Shown: piece after piece, positions 52,744 through 61,652 of the stretch
Numbering within the stretch: the stretch's first letter is position 1
How the letters are laid out: every line of letters starts with the position of its first letter
Notes under the pieces: model-generated
The model's input: only the letters and a program-made list of their open reading frames with translations
Told to the model about the DNA's origin: nothing
Databases searched by the model: none
Program-made: the position numbers and the translations under genes
NCBI RefSeq assembly: GCF_014212135.1
Contig: NZ_JACJVQ010000019.1
Coordinates: 1 to 64,000 of the forward strand
DNA from: Cohnella thailandensis
GTDB taxonomy: Bacteria > Bacillota > Bacilli > Paenibacillales > Paenibacillaceae
Reading direction: 5' to 3'
Length of the DNA stretch: 64,000 nt

Positions 52744-53526
52744 TTACAGAAGCATGCTTCCTCCGTCGAGCCGGATGGCGGCCCCGGTCATGAATTCCGT
52801 CTCTTCGGAAGCGATATAGCAGACGAGGCTCGCGACGTCGGAAGGCAGGCCGACGCGGCCCATCGGGAATTTCCACCGGATATCCCGCTTCTCCGCTTGC
52901 GCGCGTTCGGCGAGTTCCGGGGGCACGAACGGCTTCGTCTCCTTCGTGCCCTGCCGTCCCACGCGGATCGCCCCCGGTTCGATCGCGTTCACGGTAATGC
53001 CGTACTTGGCGAGCTCGATCGCGCTCTCCCGGGTGAGCATCTTGATGCCGCCCTTCGTCATCGCGTAGACCGTATCGAAGTCGGTAGGCCTCTTGCCGTG
53101 AACGGAGGAGATGTTCACGATTCGGCCGAAGCCCTTAGCCTTCATATAAGGGATAACCGCCTGCATGCACTGCCAATAGCCCTTCAGATTCACGTTCATC
53201 TGCCTGTCGTAGGCGTCGTCGTCGTGGTCGAAGTCGAAGTTGAGCTGAAGGGCGGCGTTGTTCACCAGAATGTCGACGCCGCCGAAGCGCCGCGCGACTT
53301 CCTCCGCCATCGCATCGATCTCCGCCTTGCGGGCTACGTCGGCTCGAACGGTCATCGCTTCGCCGCCGCGCTCTTCGATCCGTCGCCGCGTCTCCTTCGC
53401 TCCTTCGTCGCTGGAATGGTAGCCCAGGGCGACCTTCGCGCCGCGTTCGGCCAGCATGAGGGCGACGCCCTGGCCGATTCCGGTGCCGGCCCCGGTAACG
53501 AGGGCAATTCTCCCGGCTAAACTCAT
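52744..53526 (-). CDS. SDR-family oxidoreductase (glucose 1-dehydrogenase type)
   Basis: The 260-residue short-chain dehydrogenase has NAD(P)-binding TGAGTGIGQG (about 11-20), NNAAL, catalytic Ser in NISSVHGKRP, YxxxK in YAMTKGG and the C-terminal GAAIRLDGG. ATG 53526 overlaps the stop of the following-strand upstream gene (ATGA). A longer open frame to 53874 lies inside that gene. It probably oxidises a sugar or keto-sugar-acid in this cluster. Confidence 0.93.
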   Translation of the reverse strand: MSLAGRIALVTGAGTGIGQGVALMLAERGAKVALGYHSSDEGAKETRRRIEERGGEAMTVRADVARKAEIDAMAEEVARRFGGVDILVNNAALQLNFDFDHDDDAYDRQMNVNLKGYWQCMQAVIPYMKAKGFGRIVNISSVHGKRPTDFDTVYAMTKGGIKMLTRESAIELAKYGITVNAIEPGAIRVGRQGTKETKPFVPPELAERAQAEKRDIRWKFPMGRVGLPSDVASLVCYIASEETEFMTGAAIRLDGGSMLL

Positions 53527-54323
53527 GGCGAGCCTCCGGCCTCGAAGGGCTTCTTCGTTTTGAAATCCATGTAGTGCATCAGAAATCCTCCATCCATTCG
53601 AATGTCCGCTCCGTTGAGGTAGCGGGACTCGTCGGAAGCGAGGAAGAGGACGAGCCCGGCGAGATCCTCGTGCGTGCCGAGGACGCCGTCCGGCACCTTG
53701 TACCGGTAGGAGTCGTACAGCATCGAGATGTCGCTGCGGAAGAGCTCGTCGTCGCCCTCGGCCGGACCGAACTCGATCGCGTTCACGCGAATGCCATGGC
53801 GCCCTAGCACGACGGACGCTTCGCGCGCTAACATCTTGACCGCGCCCTTGGCGGCGCTGTAAGCGAACGAGCATCCGGTCGGCTTCTCCGCGTGAATGGA
53901 ACTGACGAAGATGATTTGGCCGGCCTGCTTGGCCTTCATCCGCGCGCCGACCGCCTTCGCGCTGACGAAAGCCGTCTTCGCGTTCGCGTCCATCACTTCC
54001 GAGAAGACGGATTCCTCTCCGTTCTCCACGGAGATCGGAACGACGAGGTCGTTGTTGTGAACCAGAACGTCGACGGCTCCGAGCCTTTGGGCGGCCGATT
54101 CCAGCATTCGCTCCGTCTCGGAGCTTCGCCGCAGGTCGGCGGAGACGACGAGCGCCTCGGCCCCCGATTGTCGAATCCGCTCCAGCTCGTCTTCGATCTC
54201 TTGTCCTCCGGAGGCGCTGTTCAATAGAAGGGAAGCTCCTTCCGCGGCCAACCTGGGCGCCAGAGCCCGGCCGCTAACGCTGTCGGCGTCGGTGATAAAG
54301 ACTACCTTTCCTCGCAGCCTCAC
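53523..54323 (-). CDS. SDR-family oxidoreductase, second copy
   Basis: The 266-residue protein is a paralogue of the neighbour. The dinucleotide-binding region is altered (FITDADSVSGRALA in place of TGxxxGIG), while the catalytic Ser (VSSIHAEKPTG), Tyr-x3-Lys (YSAAKGA) and C-terminal NGADIRMDGG are kept. GTG 54323 with GGAGGAGG upstream is preferred to frames extending to 54455. The changed glycine motif suggests altered cofactor binding. It heads the minus-strand operon SDR-SDR-MR/MLE-RraA. Confidence 0.85.
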   Translation of the reverse strand: MRLRGKVVFITDADSVSGRALAPRLAAEGASLLLNSASGGQEIEDELERIRQSGAEALVVSADLRRSSETERMLESAAQRLGAVDVLVHNNDLVVPISVENGEESVFSEVMDANAKTAFVSAKAVGARMKAKQAGQIIFVSSIHAEKPTGCSFAYSAAKGAVKMLAREASVVLGRHGIRVNAIEFGPAEGDDELFRSDISMLYDSYRYKVPDGVLGTHEDLAGLVLFLASDESRYLNGADIRMDGGFLMHYMDFKTKKPFEAGGSP

Positions 54324-54419
54324 GAATCCATCCTCCTCCTCTCCCGGAAAACAGGCTGCATGCGTTTGCAAGTTCATGATACCGAGCGGTTCGGCGGCGG
54401 CGCGATGCCTGAAATTTAT

Positions 54420-54459
54420 GATTTTGTTTGATTTTTTCGCAAAAAAAACAAACAAAATC
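54420..54459. repeat. AT-rich inverted repeat in the divergent control region
   Basis: GATTTTGTTTG and CAAACAAAATC (11-bp arms) enclose T6/A-rich inner segments around CGC. It is a candidate operator or terminator-like element between divergent operons. Confidence 0.7.
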
Positions 54460-54480
54460 GTAAATTCGTCTCCTTAAAGA

Positions 54481-54494
54481 TGTAAGCGCTTAAT
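54481..54494. promoter_or_regulatory. cre-like site for CcpA
   Basis: TGTAAGCGCTTAAT matches the cre consensus TGWAANCGNTNWCA at 12 of 14 positions (last two differ), between divergent sugar-utilisation operons. Confidence 0.55.
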
Positions 54495-54503
54495 GTTATT
54501 TTA

Positions 54504-55505
54504 TTGCCAGGCTCCAAAATCGATAGAAGAAAGGGGGAACTGCCGCATGGGGTTACCCGGACTAATGCGGGAGCAACGGCTCCGTTGACCGCGCGATCGG
54601 CGCGGAGAAGAGCGAAGAAGCGGATCGATTGGTCGGGCTACGTCTTCATCTCGCCCTGGCTCGTCGGCTTCCTGCTGCTCACGCTGTGGCCGATCGGCCA
54701 ATCGTTCTATTTGTCCTTTACCGACTATTCGCTGCTCAGCGAGCCGGTATGGGTCGGGCTCGACAACTATGCGAGAATGTTCGGCAGCGATCCGACGTTC
54801 CGGAAGTCGCTTAGCGTCACGTTCGCGTTCGTCCTGTTCTCCGTGCCGCTCAAGCTTCTGTTCTCGCTTCTTGTCGCCATGCTGCTGAGCCGCAACCTGC
54901 GCGGGATGAACGCGTACCGCACCGCGATTTACTTCCCGTCGCTGATCGGCGGAAGCATCGCCGTCGCCGCGCTGTGGCGCAACATGTTCGGCAAGGACGG
55001 CTATGTCAATCACGTGCTGGCCTGGTTCGGCATCGAGGGAACGGGCTGGATCTCGAATCCCGATACCGCGCTGGGCACGCTCATTCTGCTCAACACGTGG
55101 CAGTTCGGCTCGACGATGGTCATTTTCCTGGCCGGACTTAAGCAAATCCCCCAAGAGCTCTACGAATCCGCTTCCGTCGACGGCGCCAATCCGGTCCGAA
55201 AGTTCTTCCACATCACGCTGCCCATGCTCTCGCCCGTCATGTTCTTCAACCTCATCCTGGGCATCATCGGTTCCTTCCAGATGTTCACCGCTTCGTTCGT
55301 CATCACGCCGCGCGGGGGGCCGATGCAATCGACCTACGTCTATGCCGTCTTCCTCTACGAGAAAGCGTTCAAGCATTACCAGATGGGATACGCGTCCGCC
55401 TTGGCGTGGATTCTGCTCGTCATCGTCGCCGTTCTGACGGTGCTGAACTTCCTGGCTTCGCGGTACTGGGTATTTTACGAAACGGATGGAGGGAAATCGA
55501 AATGA
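54504..55505 (+). CDS. ABC sugar transporter permease (MalF/LplB type)
   Basis: The 333-residue inner-membrane permease has six helices from about residue 47, with SPWLVGFLLLTLWPIGQSF, and the EAA loop ELYESASVDGANPVRKFFHITLPML (about 215-239). The N-terminus is uncertain: TTG 54504 lacks a Shine-Dalgarno, TTG 54585 has GGGAG, and a short ATG frame at 54547 with a perfect Shine-Dalgarno ends at 54588 overlapping it. It is the first of the permease-permease-binding protein set, divergent from SDRs. Confidence 0.9.
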   Translation: MPGSKIDRRKGELPHGVTRTNAGATAPLTARSARRRAKKRIDWSGYVFISPWLVGFLLLTLWPIGQSFYLSFTDYSLLSEPVWVGLDNYARMFGSDPTFRKSLSVTFAFVLFSVPLKLLFSLLVAMLLSRNLRGMNAYRTAIYFPSLIGGSIAVAALWRNMFGKDGYVNHVLAWFGIEGTGWISNPDTALGTLILLNTWQFGSTMVIFLAGLKQIPQELYESASVDGANPVRKFFHITLPMLSPVMFFNLILGIIGSFQMFTASFVITPRGGPMQSTYVYAVFLYEKAFKHYQMGYASALAWILLVIVAVLTVLNFLASRYWVFYETDGGKSK

Positions 55506-56332
55506 CGATTCGTCCTTCGAGGCTTCTCCAACATCTGTTCATGATCGCGTTCTCGCTGCTCATGCTCTACCCGGTCATCTGGTGGCTCGGCGCCTCCCTG
55601 AAGGAAACGGCCGAGATGAGCTTGCCGACGCTGTGGCCGAGTTCGCCGAGATGGGAGAATTATTCGGAAGGCTGGAGGTTCTCGAGCGAGTTCACGTTCG
55701 GCCACTTCTTCGCCAACACGCTGCTGATGGAAGTCGCCAACGTCGCGGGAGGGGTGCTGACGGCCGCTCTCGTCGCCTTCGGCTTCGCCCGGCTCCATTT
55801 TCCCCTGCGCGGCTTCTGGTTCTCCATCATGCTTCTGACGCTCATGCTGCCGGGGCAGGTGACGATCGTGCCGCAATACATCCTGTACAACAATATCGGA
55901 TGGGTCGACAGCTACGTGCCGCTGATCCTTCCTCACTTCTTCGGCGGAGGGGCGTTCTTCATCTTCCTGCTCGTGCAATTCATCCGCGGCCTTCCGCGCG
56001 ATCTGGACGACGCGGCGAAGATCGACGGCGCTTCGGTGTACGGCATCTTCGGAAGGATCATTCTGCCGCTCATCAAGCCCGCGCTCGTCACCGTCGCGAT
56101 CTTCACCTTCATCTGGAGCTGGGACGACTTCTTCGCTCAAGTGCTGTATCTAAGCTCGGTCGAGAAGTTCACCGTCGGGCTCGCGCTGCGCATGTTCATC
56201 GATCAGTTCGAGATCAAATGGGGGCAGCTGCTGGCCATGTCGCTGCTGTCAGTCATCCCGTCGGCCGTCATCTTCTTCTTCGCGCAGAAGCACTTCGTCG
56301 AGGGGATCGCCACGACCGGCATGAAGGGCTGA
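55502..56332 (+). CDS. ABC sugar transporter permease (MalG type)
   Basis: The 276-residue second permease has six helices and the EAA motif DLDDAAKIDGASVYGIFGRIILPLIKP (about 163-189), ending in the typical FVEGIATTGMKG. ATG 55502 overlaps the preceding stop by 4 nt (ATGA). No ATP-binding protein gene is near, as usual in Bacillota, where a shared MsmX-type ATPase serves many such importers. Confidence 0.93.
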   Translation: MTIRPSRLLQHLFMIAFSLLMLYPVIWWLGASLKETAEMSLPTLWPSSPRWENYSEGWRFSSEFTFGHFFANTLLMEVANVAGGVLTAALVAFGFARLHFPLRGFWFSIMLLTLMLPGQVTIVPQYILYNNIGWVDSYVPLILPHFFGGGAFFIFLLVQFIRGLPRDLDDAAKIDGASVYGIFGRIILPLIKPALVTVAIFTFIWSWDDFFAQVLYLSSVEKFTVGLALRMFIDQFEIKWGQLLAMSLLSVIPSAVIFFFAQKHFVEGIATTGMKG

Positions 56333-56370
56333 ACCAGAATAATAAATCGATTCGAGAGGGGTTGGATTTC

Positions 56371-57708
56371 GTGAAGTTAAGAAGGGGTACGAAAGAGGCG
56401 GCCGCGCTGCTGATGGCGTTGTCGCTTGCTTTGACGGCTTGCGGCGGGGGAGACAACAAGGAGAACGCGCCGAGCGGAAGCGCTTCTCCGGGCGGCGACG
56501 GCGCTTCGTCTCCAGCGGCCGGCGAAGCGGTCGAGCTCGGCGTGACGTGGTGGGGGCCGGACGCGCGGCACGAGGCGACGAAGGCGGCTCTCGACATCTA
56601 TACGAAGCAGAATCCGAACGTGAAGTTCAAGCCGGAGTTCATGGCGTGGGACGCCTTCTGGCAGAAGCTGCCGACTCTCGTGGCGTCGAAATCGGTGCCC
56701 GACGTTCTGCAGATGGACGCGGCTTACATTCAGGACTATGTCTCCCGCGGAGTCATGGAAGACCTGTCCGACATCGACCTGACCGGCATCGTGCCGGACA
56801 ACATTCTAGAGAACGTCAAGATCGACGGCAAGCTATACGGAATTCCGCTTAGCCATAACGCGCAGGGGCTCGCCTACAACAAGCCGGACCTGGAAGCGGC
56901 CGGCATCGAGCTGCCGAAGCAGGGCTGGACGTGGGAGGAGTATTTCCAATGGGCGCGGGACGCGAAGAAGAAGCTGCCGGAAGACAAGTATCCGATCGGC
57001 GACCCGGCGAACGCGTGGGACTGGTTCCAATGGTATCAGGCTTCGCAAGGCAAGGGCGCGATCATGTCCGACGGCGGCAAGACGTTCAATCTCGACAAGG
57101 ACCTGTTCGTGAAATTCCACGACGAGCTGAACGCGCTTCGCCAAGAGAAGGTGCTGCCTCCGCCCGATACGTCGCTCGCCTTCCTGGAGAACGATCCGCA
57201 GGCGGATCCGATGGCTTCCGGCAAGGTGATGACGCGGGGCGCGACCGTCGGTTCAGTCGCGGCGCTCGAGCAGCTGATGCCGGGCAAGGTCGCCGTCGTC
57301 AACGTGCCGAACGGACCGTCCGGCGGCGGGTGGGCGCAATCGACCATCTTCCTCGGAGTGAGCGCGACGTCGAAGCATAAAGAGGAAGCGAAGAAATTCG
57401 TCAAATGGTTCATTACCGATTCCGAGGGCGGCAAGGCGCTCGGCCTGACCCGCGGCATTCCGATCAACGAAGCGATCTACAAGGAGCTGGAGCCTACCCT
57501 CGAGGCGAAGGATAAGATCAGCAAGGCGCTGGCCGACGTCGCTGCGGAGAAGGCGATGCCGTTCTATTCGGCGGGACCGGGCTTCACGGAGTGGGTCGAC
57601 TTCTACAAGACGACGATGGAGGCGGTCATGTTCGGGCAGAAGTCGGTCGAGGACGCCTATGACGAGATCAACAAGCTCGGACAGGATATCGCGGCCAAGC
57701 AGAAGTAA
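56371..57708 (+). CDS. ABC sugar transporter solute-binding lipoprotein
   Basis: The 445-residue lipoprotein has a signal peptide ending in LALTACGGG (Cys near residue 24) and an MBP-like domain with ELGVTWWGPDARHEATKAAL, VPDVLQMD and GIPLSHNAQGLAYNKPD. GTG 56371 follows GAGAGGGG by 9 nt; the frame to 55486 is a shadow. It is encoded after its two permeases. Ligand unknown, probably a uronate or its oligomer, given the mannonate dehydratase next to it. Confidence 0.93.
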   Translation: MKLRRGTKEAAALLMALSLALTACGGGDNKENAPSGSASPGGDGASSPAAGEAVELGVTWWGPDARHEATKAALDIYTKQNPNVKFKPEFMAWDAFWQKLPTLVASKSVPDVLQMDAAYIQDYVSRGVMEDLSDIDLTGIVPDNILENVKIDGKLYGIPLSHNAQGLAYNKPDLEAAGIELPKQGWTWEEYFQWARDAKKKLPEDKYPIGDPANAWDWFQWYQASQGKGAIMSDGGKTFNLDKDLFVKFHDELNALRQEKVLPPPDTSLAFLENDPQADPMASGKVMTRGATVGSVAALEQLMPGKVAVVNVPNGPSGGGWAQSTIFLGVSATSKHKEEAKKFVKWFITDSEGGKALGLTRGIPINEAIYKELEPTLEAKDKISKALADVAAEKAMPFYSAGPGFTEWVDFYKTTMEAVMFGQKSVEDAYDEINKLGQDIAAKQK

Positions 57709-57813
57709 CGCATAGCCGGTCGGGACTCGGCGGCAGCTGCATGCGTTTCGAAGGCGCCATGCGGCCGGCCGCCGCTCTCGCCGATAAGAATCGAATGAAA
57801 GGGGGAGCTTGCC

Positions 57814-58785
57814 GTGTTGCTGGCCGAATTTCTGCCGTCTCGCCCGAATCGCCTATGGAATCTGTCCCGGCAAATGGGACTCGGGCATGCCGTAGGTCCT
57901 CTTCCGTGGGAAGAGAAGGAGCCGTGGGAGTACGTGCCGCTCCTGCACATGAAGCGCCGGTTCGAGGATGCCGGACTCAAGCTCGAGGTCATCGAATCGA
58001 TGCCGCCTTCGAACCATATCAAGCTGGGAACGCCCGGCCGCGACGAGGAGATCGAGACGTTCAAGCGGTTCGTCGAGAACATGGGGGCCGTCGGCATCCC
58101 GGTGCTCTGCTATAACTTCATGGCGCAGTTCAACTGGTTCCGCACGTCGACGACGACGCCCTCCCGCGGAGGAGCTCTCGTCTCGAGCTACGACCACTCG
58201 CTTATGAAGGACGCGCCGCTTACGGAAGCGGGAGTCGTATCGGAGGAGCGGTTGTGGGACAACTTGAAGTATTTTCTCGAGAAGATCGTTCCGGTCGCCG
58301 AGAAGGCGAAGGTGAGGCTGGCGCTCCACCCGGACGATCCGCCGATCTCGCCGATTCGCGGCGTCTCGCGCATTCTGCGGAGCGCCGATGCCCTGCAGCG
58401 GGCCATCGATCTGGTGCCGAGCGAATACAGCGGCATCACGCTCTGCCAAGGGACGCTGGCGACGGCCGGCGAGCACATTCCTGCCGTTATTCGCCGCTTC
58501 GCCGCGCAGAACAAGCTCTTCTTCGTCCACTTCCGGGACGTTCGCGGCAGTGCCGACAGATTCGAGGAGACCTTCCATGACGACGGCAAGACGGATATGC
58601 TGGAAGCGATGAGAACCTATTACGAGGTCGGTTTCGACGGACCGGCGAGACCCGACCACGTCCCGACGATGGACGGGGAAGACAACGCCAATCCGGGCTA
58701 CGAGCTGCTCGGGCGGCTGTACGGCGTCGGCTACATCAAAGGATTGATGGAAGCGGCCGCGGGACGGACGAGAACGATCTCATGA
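57814..58785 (+). CDS. uxuA: Mannonate dehydratase (UxuA family)
   Basis: Dehydrates D-mannonate to 2-keto-3-deoxygluconate in glucuronate breakdown. The 323-residue TIM-barrel protein has VLCYNFMAQFNWFRT, LALHPDDPPISPIRG (His and Asp metal ligands), and VHFRDVRG. GTG start, GGGGGAG upstream. It is somewhat shorter than E. coli UxuA (394) but normal for Gram-positive variants. Its position in the importer operon links the transported sugar to hexuronates. Confidence 0.9.
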   Translation: MLLAEFLPSRPNRLWNLSRQMGLGHAVGPLPWEEKEPWEYVPLLHMKRRFEDAGLKLEVIESMPPSNHIKLGTPGRDEEIETFKRFVENMGAVGIPVLCYNFMAQFNWFRTSTTTPSRGGALVSSYDHSLMKDAPLTEAGVVSEERLWDNLKYFLEKIVPVAEKAKVRLALHPDDPPISPIRGVSRILRSADALQRAIDLVPSEYSGITLCQGTLATAGEHIPAVIRRFAAQNKLFFVHFRDVRGSADRFEETFHDDGKTDMLEAMRTYYEVGFDGPARPDHVPTMDGEDNANPGYELLGRLYGVGYIKGLMEAAAGRTRTIS

Positions 58786-58804
58786 CGAGGAGGCAGACGA
58801 ATCG

Positions 58805-59641
58805 ATGACGATCAAGCTTCAAGGATTGACGGATACCGCCGTTCTCCATAACGGGGTACATATGCCCCGTCTCGGACTGGGCGTATTCAAGGTGAAGGAA
58901 GGCGAGGAAGTCGAGCGGGCGGTAAGAACGGCGATCGAAGCCGGCTACCGGAGCATCGATACGGCGAAGGCTTACAACAACGAAGAAGGAGTCGGCCGGG
59001 CGATCAAGGACAGCGGAGTTTCCCCGGGCGAGCTGTTCGTGACGACGAAGGTTTGGAATTCCGACCAAGGCTACGACAGCACGCTGCGGGCGTTCGAAGC
59101 GAGCCGCGAGCGGCTCGGGCTGGACGCGATCGACCTGTATCTGGTGCATTGGCCGGTAAAGGGGAAGTACCTGGAGACGTACAGGGCCTTGGAGAAGCTG
59201 TACCGGGACGGGGCGGTCCGCGCGATCGGGGTGAGCAACTTCCAGATCCATCACTTGAAGGACATCCTCGAAGCGTTCGAGATCAAGCCGATGGTCAACC
59301 AGGTCGAGTACCACCCGCTTCTCTCGCAGGTCGAATTGAGGCGGTTCTGCGAGCGGGAGGGGATTCAATTGGAGGCTTGGAGCCCGCTCATGCAGGGCAA
59401 TCTGGACGTTCCGGAGATCGCGGAGCTGGCAGCCAAGCACGGGAAAACGGCGGCTCAGATCGTGCTTCGCTGGGATCTGCAGCACGGCGTCGTCACCATT
59501 CCGAAGTCGACGAACGAGCGGCGAATCCGCGAGAACGCCGACGTGTTCGACTTCGAGCTGTCTGCCGAGGACATGGCGCTGCTGGACGGCCTGAACCGCA
59601 ACCGCCGCTTCGGCTCCGATCCCGACAACTTCCATTTCTAG
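58805..59641 (+). CDS. Aldo/keto reductase
   Basis: NADPH-dependent reductase of 278 residues with the catalytic tetrad Asp (SIDTAKAYNNEEG), Tyr in the same segment, Lys (VTTKVWNSDQ) and His (LYLVHWP), and the C-terminal IPKSTNERRIREN cofactor-binding loop. It is of the YvgN/2,5-diketogluconate reductase type. GAGGAGG precedes the ATG. As last gene of the importer-uxuA operon it may reduce a ketouronate, for example in place of UxuB (inference). Confidence 0.92.
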   Translation: MTIKLQGLTDTAVLHNGVHMPRLGLGVFKVKEGEEVERAVRTAIEAGYRSIDTAKAYNNEEGVGRAIKDSGVSPGELFVTTKVWNSDQGYDSTLRAFEASRERLGLDAIDLYLVHWPVKGKYLETYRALEKLYRDGAVRAIGVSNFQIHHLKDILEAFEIKPMVNQVEYHPLLSQVELRRFCEREGIQLEAWSPLMQGNLDVPEIAELAAKHGKTAAQIVLRWDLQHGVVTIPKSTNERRIRENADVFDFELSAEDMALLDGLNRNRRFGSDPDNFHF

Positions 59642-59750
59642 CCGCCAAGGCGGCAAGGCCGAGCTCCCCTTCGCGGGGGGCTTATTGGTCTAATCGTCCC
59701 GCGATATTGACAGTTAAGCCGATTTTCCCTAATCTATTAAACTTTTTCGA

Positions 59751-59783
59751 GGCAGCCGGTTAATCCGGCTGCCTTTATTTTTC
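59751..59783 (+). terminator. Terminator of the importer-uxuA-AKR operon
   Basis: GGCAGCCGG, loop TTAAT, CCGGCTGCC, then TTTATTTTT. A weaker G/C hairpin lies at about 59661-59685. Confidence 0.9.
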
Positions 59784-59879
59784 ATGTTGCGAGGTATTGA
59801 GAATTCCGTAGAATATGCTATCGTTTCATATCATGGTTCTCTTGTAACCGCTTTAGTTCACAGCATATGGAGGAAGACG

Positions 59880-61652
59880 ATGAGAAATCGGTGGGGGAAG
59901 CTGCTAGCCTTGCTTAAATTTCAACGAATACGGACTCGCGTACTGATAGCCATGATCGTCATTTCTTTGCCTCCTTTGTTTTTGCTAGGCTATGTTTCTT
60001 TTAATACGGCCAAAGATACCTTGATGGAGACGAACACCCAAACGAATCGGGATCATTTGACGGCTTCGAGCGAGGTGGCCGACCTCCTGTTCAAGAACAT
60101 TACGAATTTGAACTTCGCCATGGTCTTGGACAATGCCATACGAGGCGATCTTCGGCTTAGCGGCCAAATCCCCGATTCCGAGCAGGCCGCGCTTCGCATG
60201 CGGATTCAAAGCCAGATGCAAAAGGTCATGAATAACAATTTTCTCGATTCCCGGTACGTGGAGTCCGTTTGCCTCTACAACCTTGATTTCGACGCCTATT
60301 GCCTGGGCCGTTCGGACGATGCGGGAATCTACGAGGGACAAGAGAAAAGAGAGACCATCCAGCGGGAAAATTGGTACCGTACGGCCCTCAAAGCGCAGGG
60401 ACGCGTGGTGTTTATGGGCCATAACGTTCTGGAGAGCACGGAGGATTCCTTCTCGTCGGTTAAATTGTATCGCGACGCGGACAACATTGAAGGCGAAACC
60501 CTCGGCATTCTGGTCGTCAATATTTCAAGCTCGATATTCGATCAGATCTTCGTGGGCGCCAAATCTTTCGGAGGAACCTACCTTGCCGTCGATACGTCGG
60601 CGGATCCGGCACGAATCATTTACCCGCTGAAGGCAGATCTTGTTCCGGATTTAAAAGCAGGGAGCCTTGGGGCCGTATTAGACCAATTGACGGCGCAAGG
60701 TTATTTAACCAGCGCATACGAGAACTACACGACCCAATGGACGTTTCTGCATGCCGTAAAGACCGATATGCTCCTGAGACAGTCGAACCGAATAGGCGTC
60801 TTCACGGCCGTTATCGGCGCCCTTATCGCGGTCGGAGCCGTTATCCTGGCTTATTTCATTTCGGGAGGCATTACGAGGCCGCTTTTAAGACTCAAAAAAA
60901 TGATGGTGGAGTGGACCAAAGGAGCCCGCGGCACCGATCAGCGGTTCGGAACGGACGAGGTCGGCCTGATCGGCAACACGTTTAAGCGGTTGGCCTTCGA
61001 GAACGAGGAATTGAACCATCGGCTCATTCATTCTACCCTGAAGGAACGCGAAGCCGAGCTCCGGGCGCTCCAGGCCCAGATCAATCCGCATTTTCTTTAC
61101 AATACGCTCGATTCCATTTACTGGATGGCGAAGATCGAGAACCATCAGAATATTGCCAAGATGGCCATCTCCTTATCGCATAGCTTCAAATTAAGCCTGA
61201 ACAAAGGGAAAGAAACGATCTTGGTTTACCGCGAGCTGCAGCATGTCGACCACTATCTCACGATCCAGAACATTCGGTATAACCATCGCTTCGCCATTCA
61301 CCGGGATATCGAGGAATCGATGATGAAAGTTGAGATCCTGAAGCTGCTGCTTCAGCCACTGGTGGAGAATGCGATCACGCACGGATTGGAGCCCCGGGTC
61401 GGACCCGGAACGATCTGGCTGAAAGGCTACCGGGACGGGGATTATCTCGTCTTCGTCGTCGAAGACGATGGCGTAGGCATTGACGATATGGAGAAGACCG
61501 ACAGGGGCTACGGCCTCCGTAACGTAAAAGAAAGACTGACCCTCTATTATGGGGCAACGAGTTCCTTCGAACTGACAAGCGAGCTTGGAAAAGGAACTCG
61601 GGTGCAGCTTCGATTTATCCCGATCAAGAAGGAGTGGATGCCGGATGCTTAA
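59880..61652 (+). CDS. YesM-type sensor histidine kinase
   Basis: The 590-residue kinase has two membrane helices (about 22-42 and 297-320), an extracellular dCache-like sensor between them, a HAMP domain (about 321-375) and the His_kinase domain ALQAQINPHFLYNTLDSIYWM, with the phospho-His in PHFLYN. A HATPase domain with PLVENAITHGLEP and GYGLRNVKERL follows. ATG 59880 has GGAGGAAG. It overlaps its regulator by 8 nt. YesM kinases sense carbohydrates or binding proteins. Confidence 0.93.
   Translation: MRNRWGKLLALLKFQRIRTRVLIAMIVISLPPLFLLGYVSFNTAKDTLMETNTQTNRDHLTASSEVADLLFKNITNLNFAMVLDNAIRGDLRLSGQIPDSEQAALRMRIQSQMQKVMNNNFLDSRYVESVCLYNLDFDAYCLGRSDDAGIYEGQEKRETIQRENWYRTALKAQGRVVFMGHNVLESTEDSFSSVKLYRDADNIEGETLGILVVNISSSIFDQIFVGAKSFGGTYLAVDTSADPARIIYPLKADLVPDLKAGSLGAVLDQLTAQGYLTSAYENYTTQWTFLHAVKTDMLLRQSNRIGVFTAVIGALIAVGAVILAYFISGGITRPLLRLKKMMVEWTKGARGTDQRFGTDEVGLIGNTFKRLAFENEELNHRLIHSTLKEREAELRALQAQINPHFLYNTLDSIYWMAKIENHQNIAKMAISLSHSFKLSLNKGKETILVYRELQHVDHYLTIQNIRYNHRFAIHRDIEESMMKVEILKLLLQPLVENAITHGLEPRVGPGTIWLKGYRDGDYLVFVVEDDGVGIDDMEKTDRGYGLRNVKERLTLYYGATSSFELTSELGKGTRVQLRFIPIKKEWMPDA

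Noticed and set aside
53527-53874. N-terminal extension of the first SDR into the second SDR gene
   Set aside because: The SDR fold starts at MSLAGRIALVTGAG; the ATGA overlap and family alignment fix the start at 53526.
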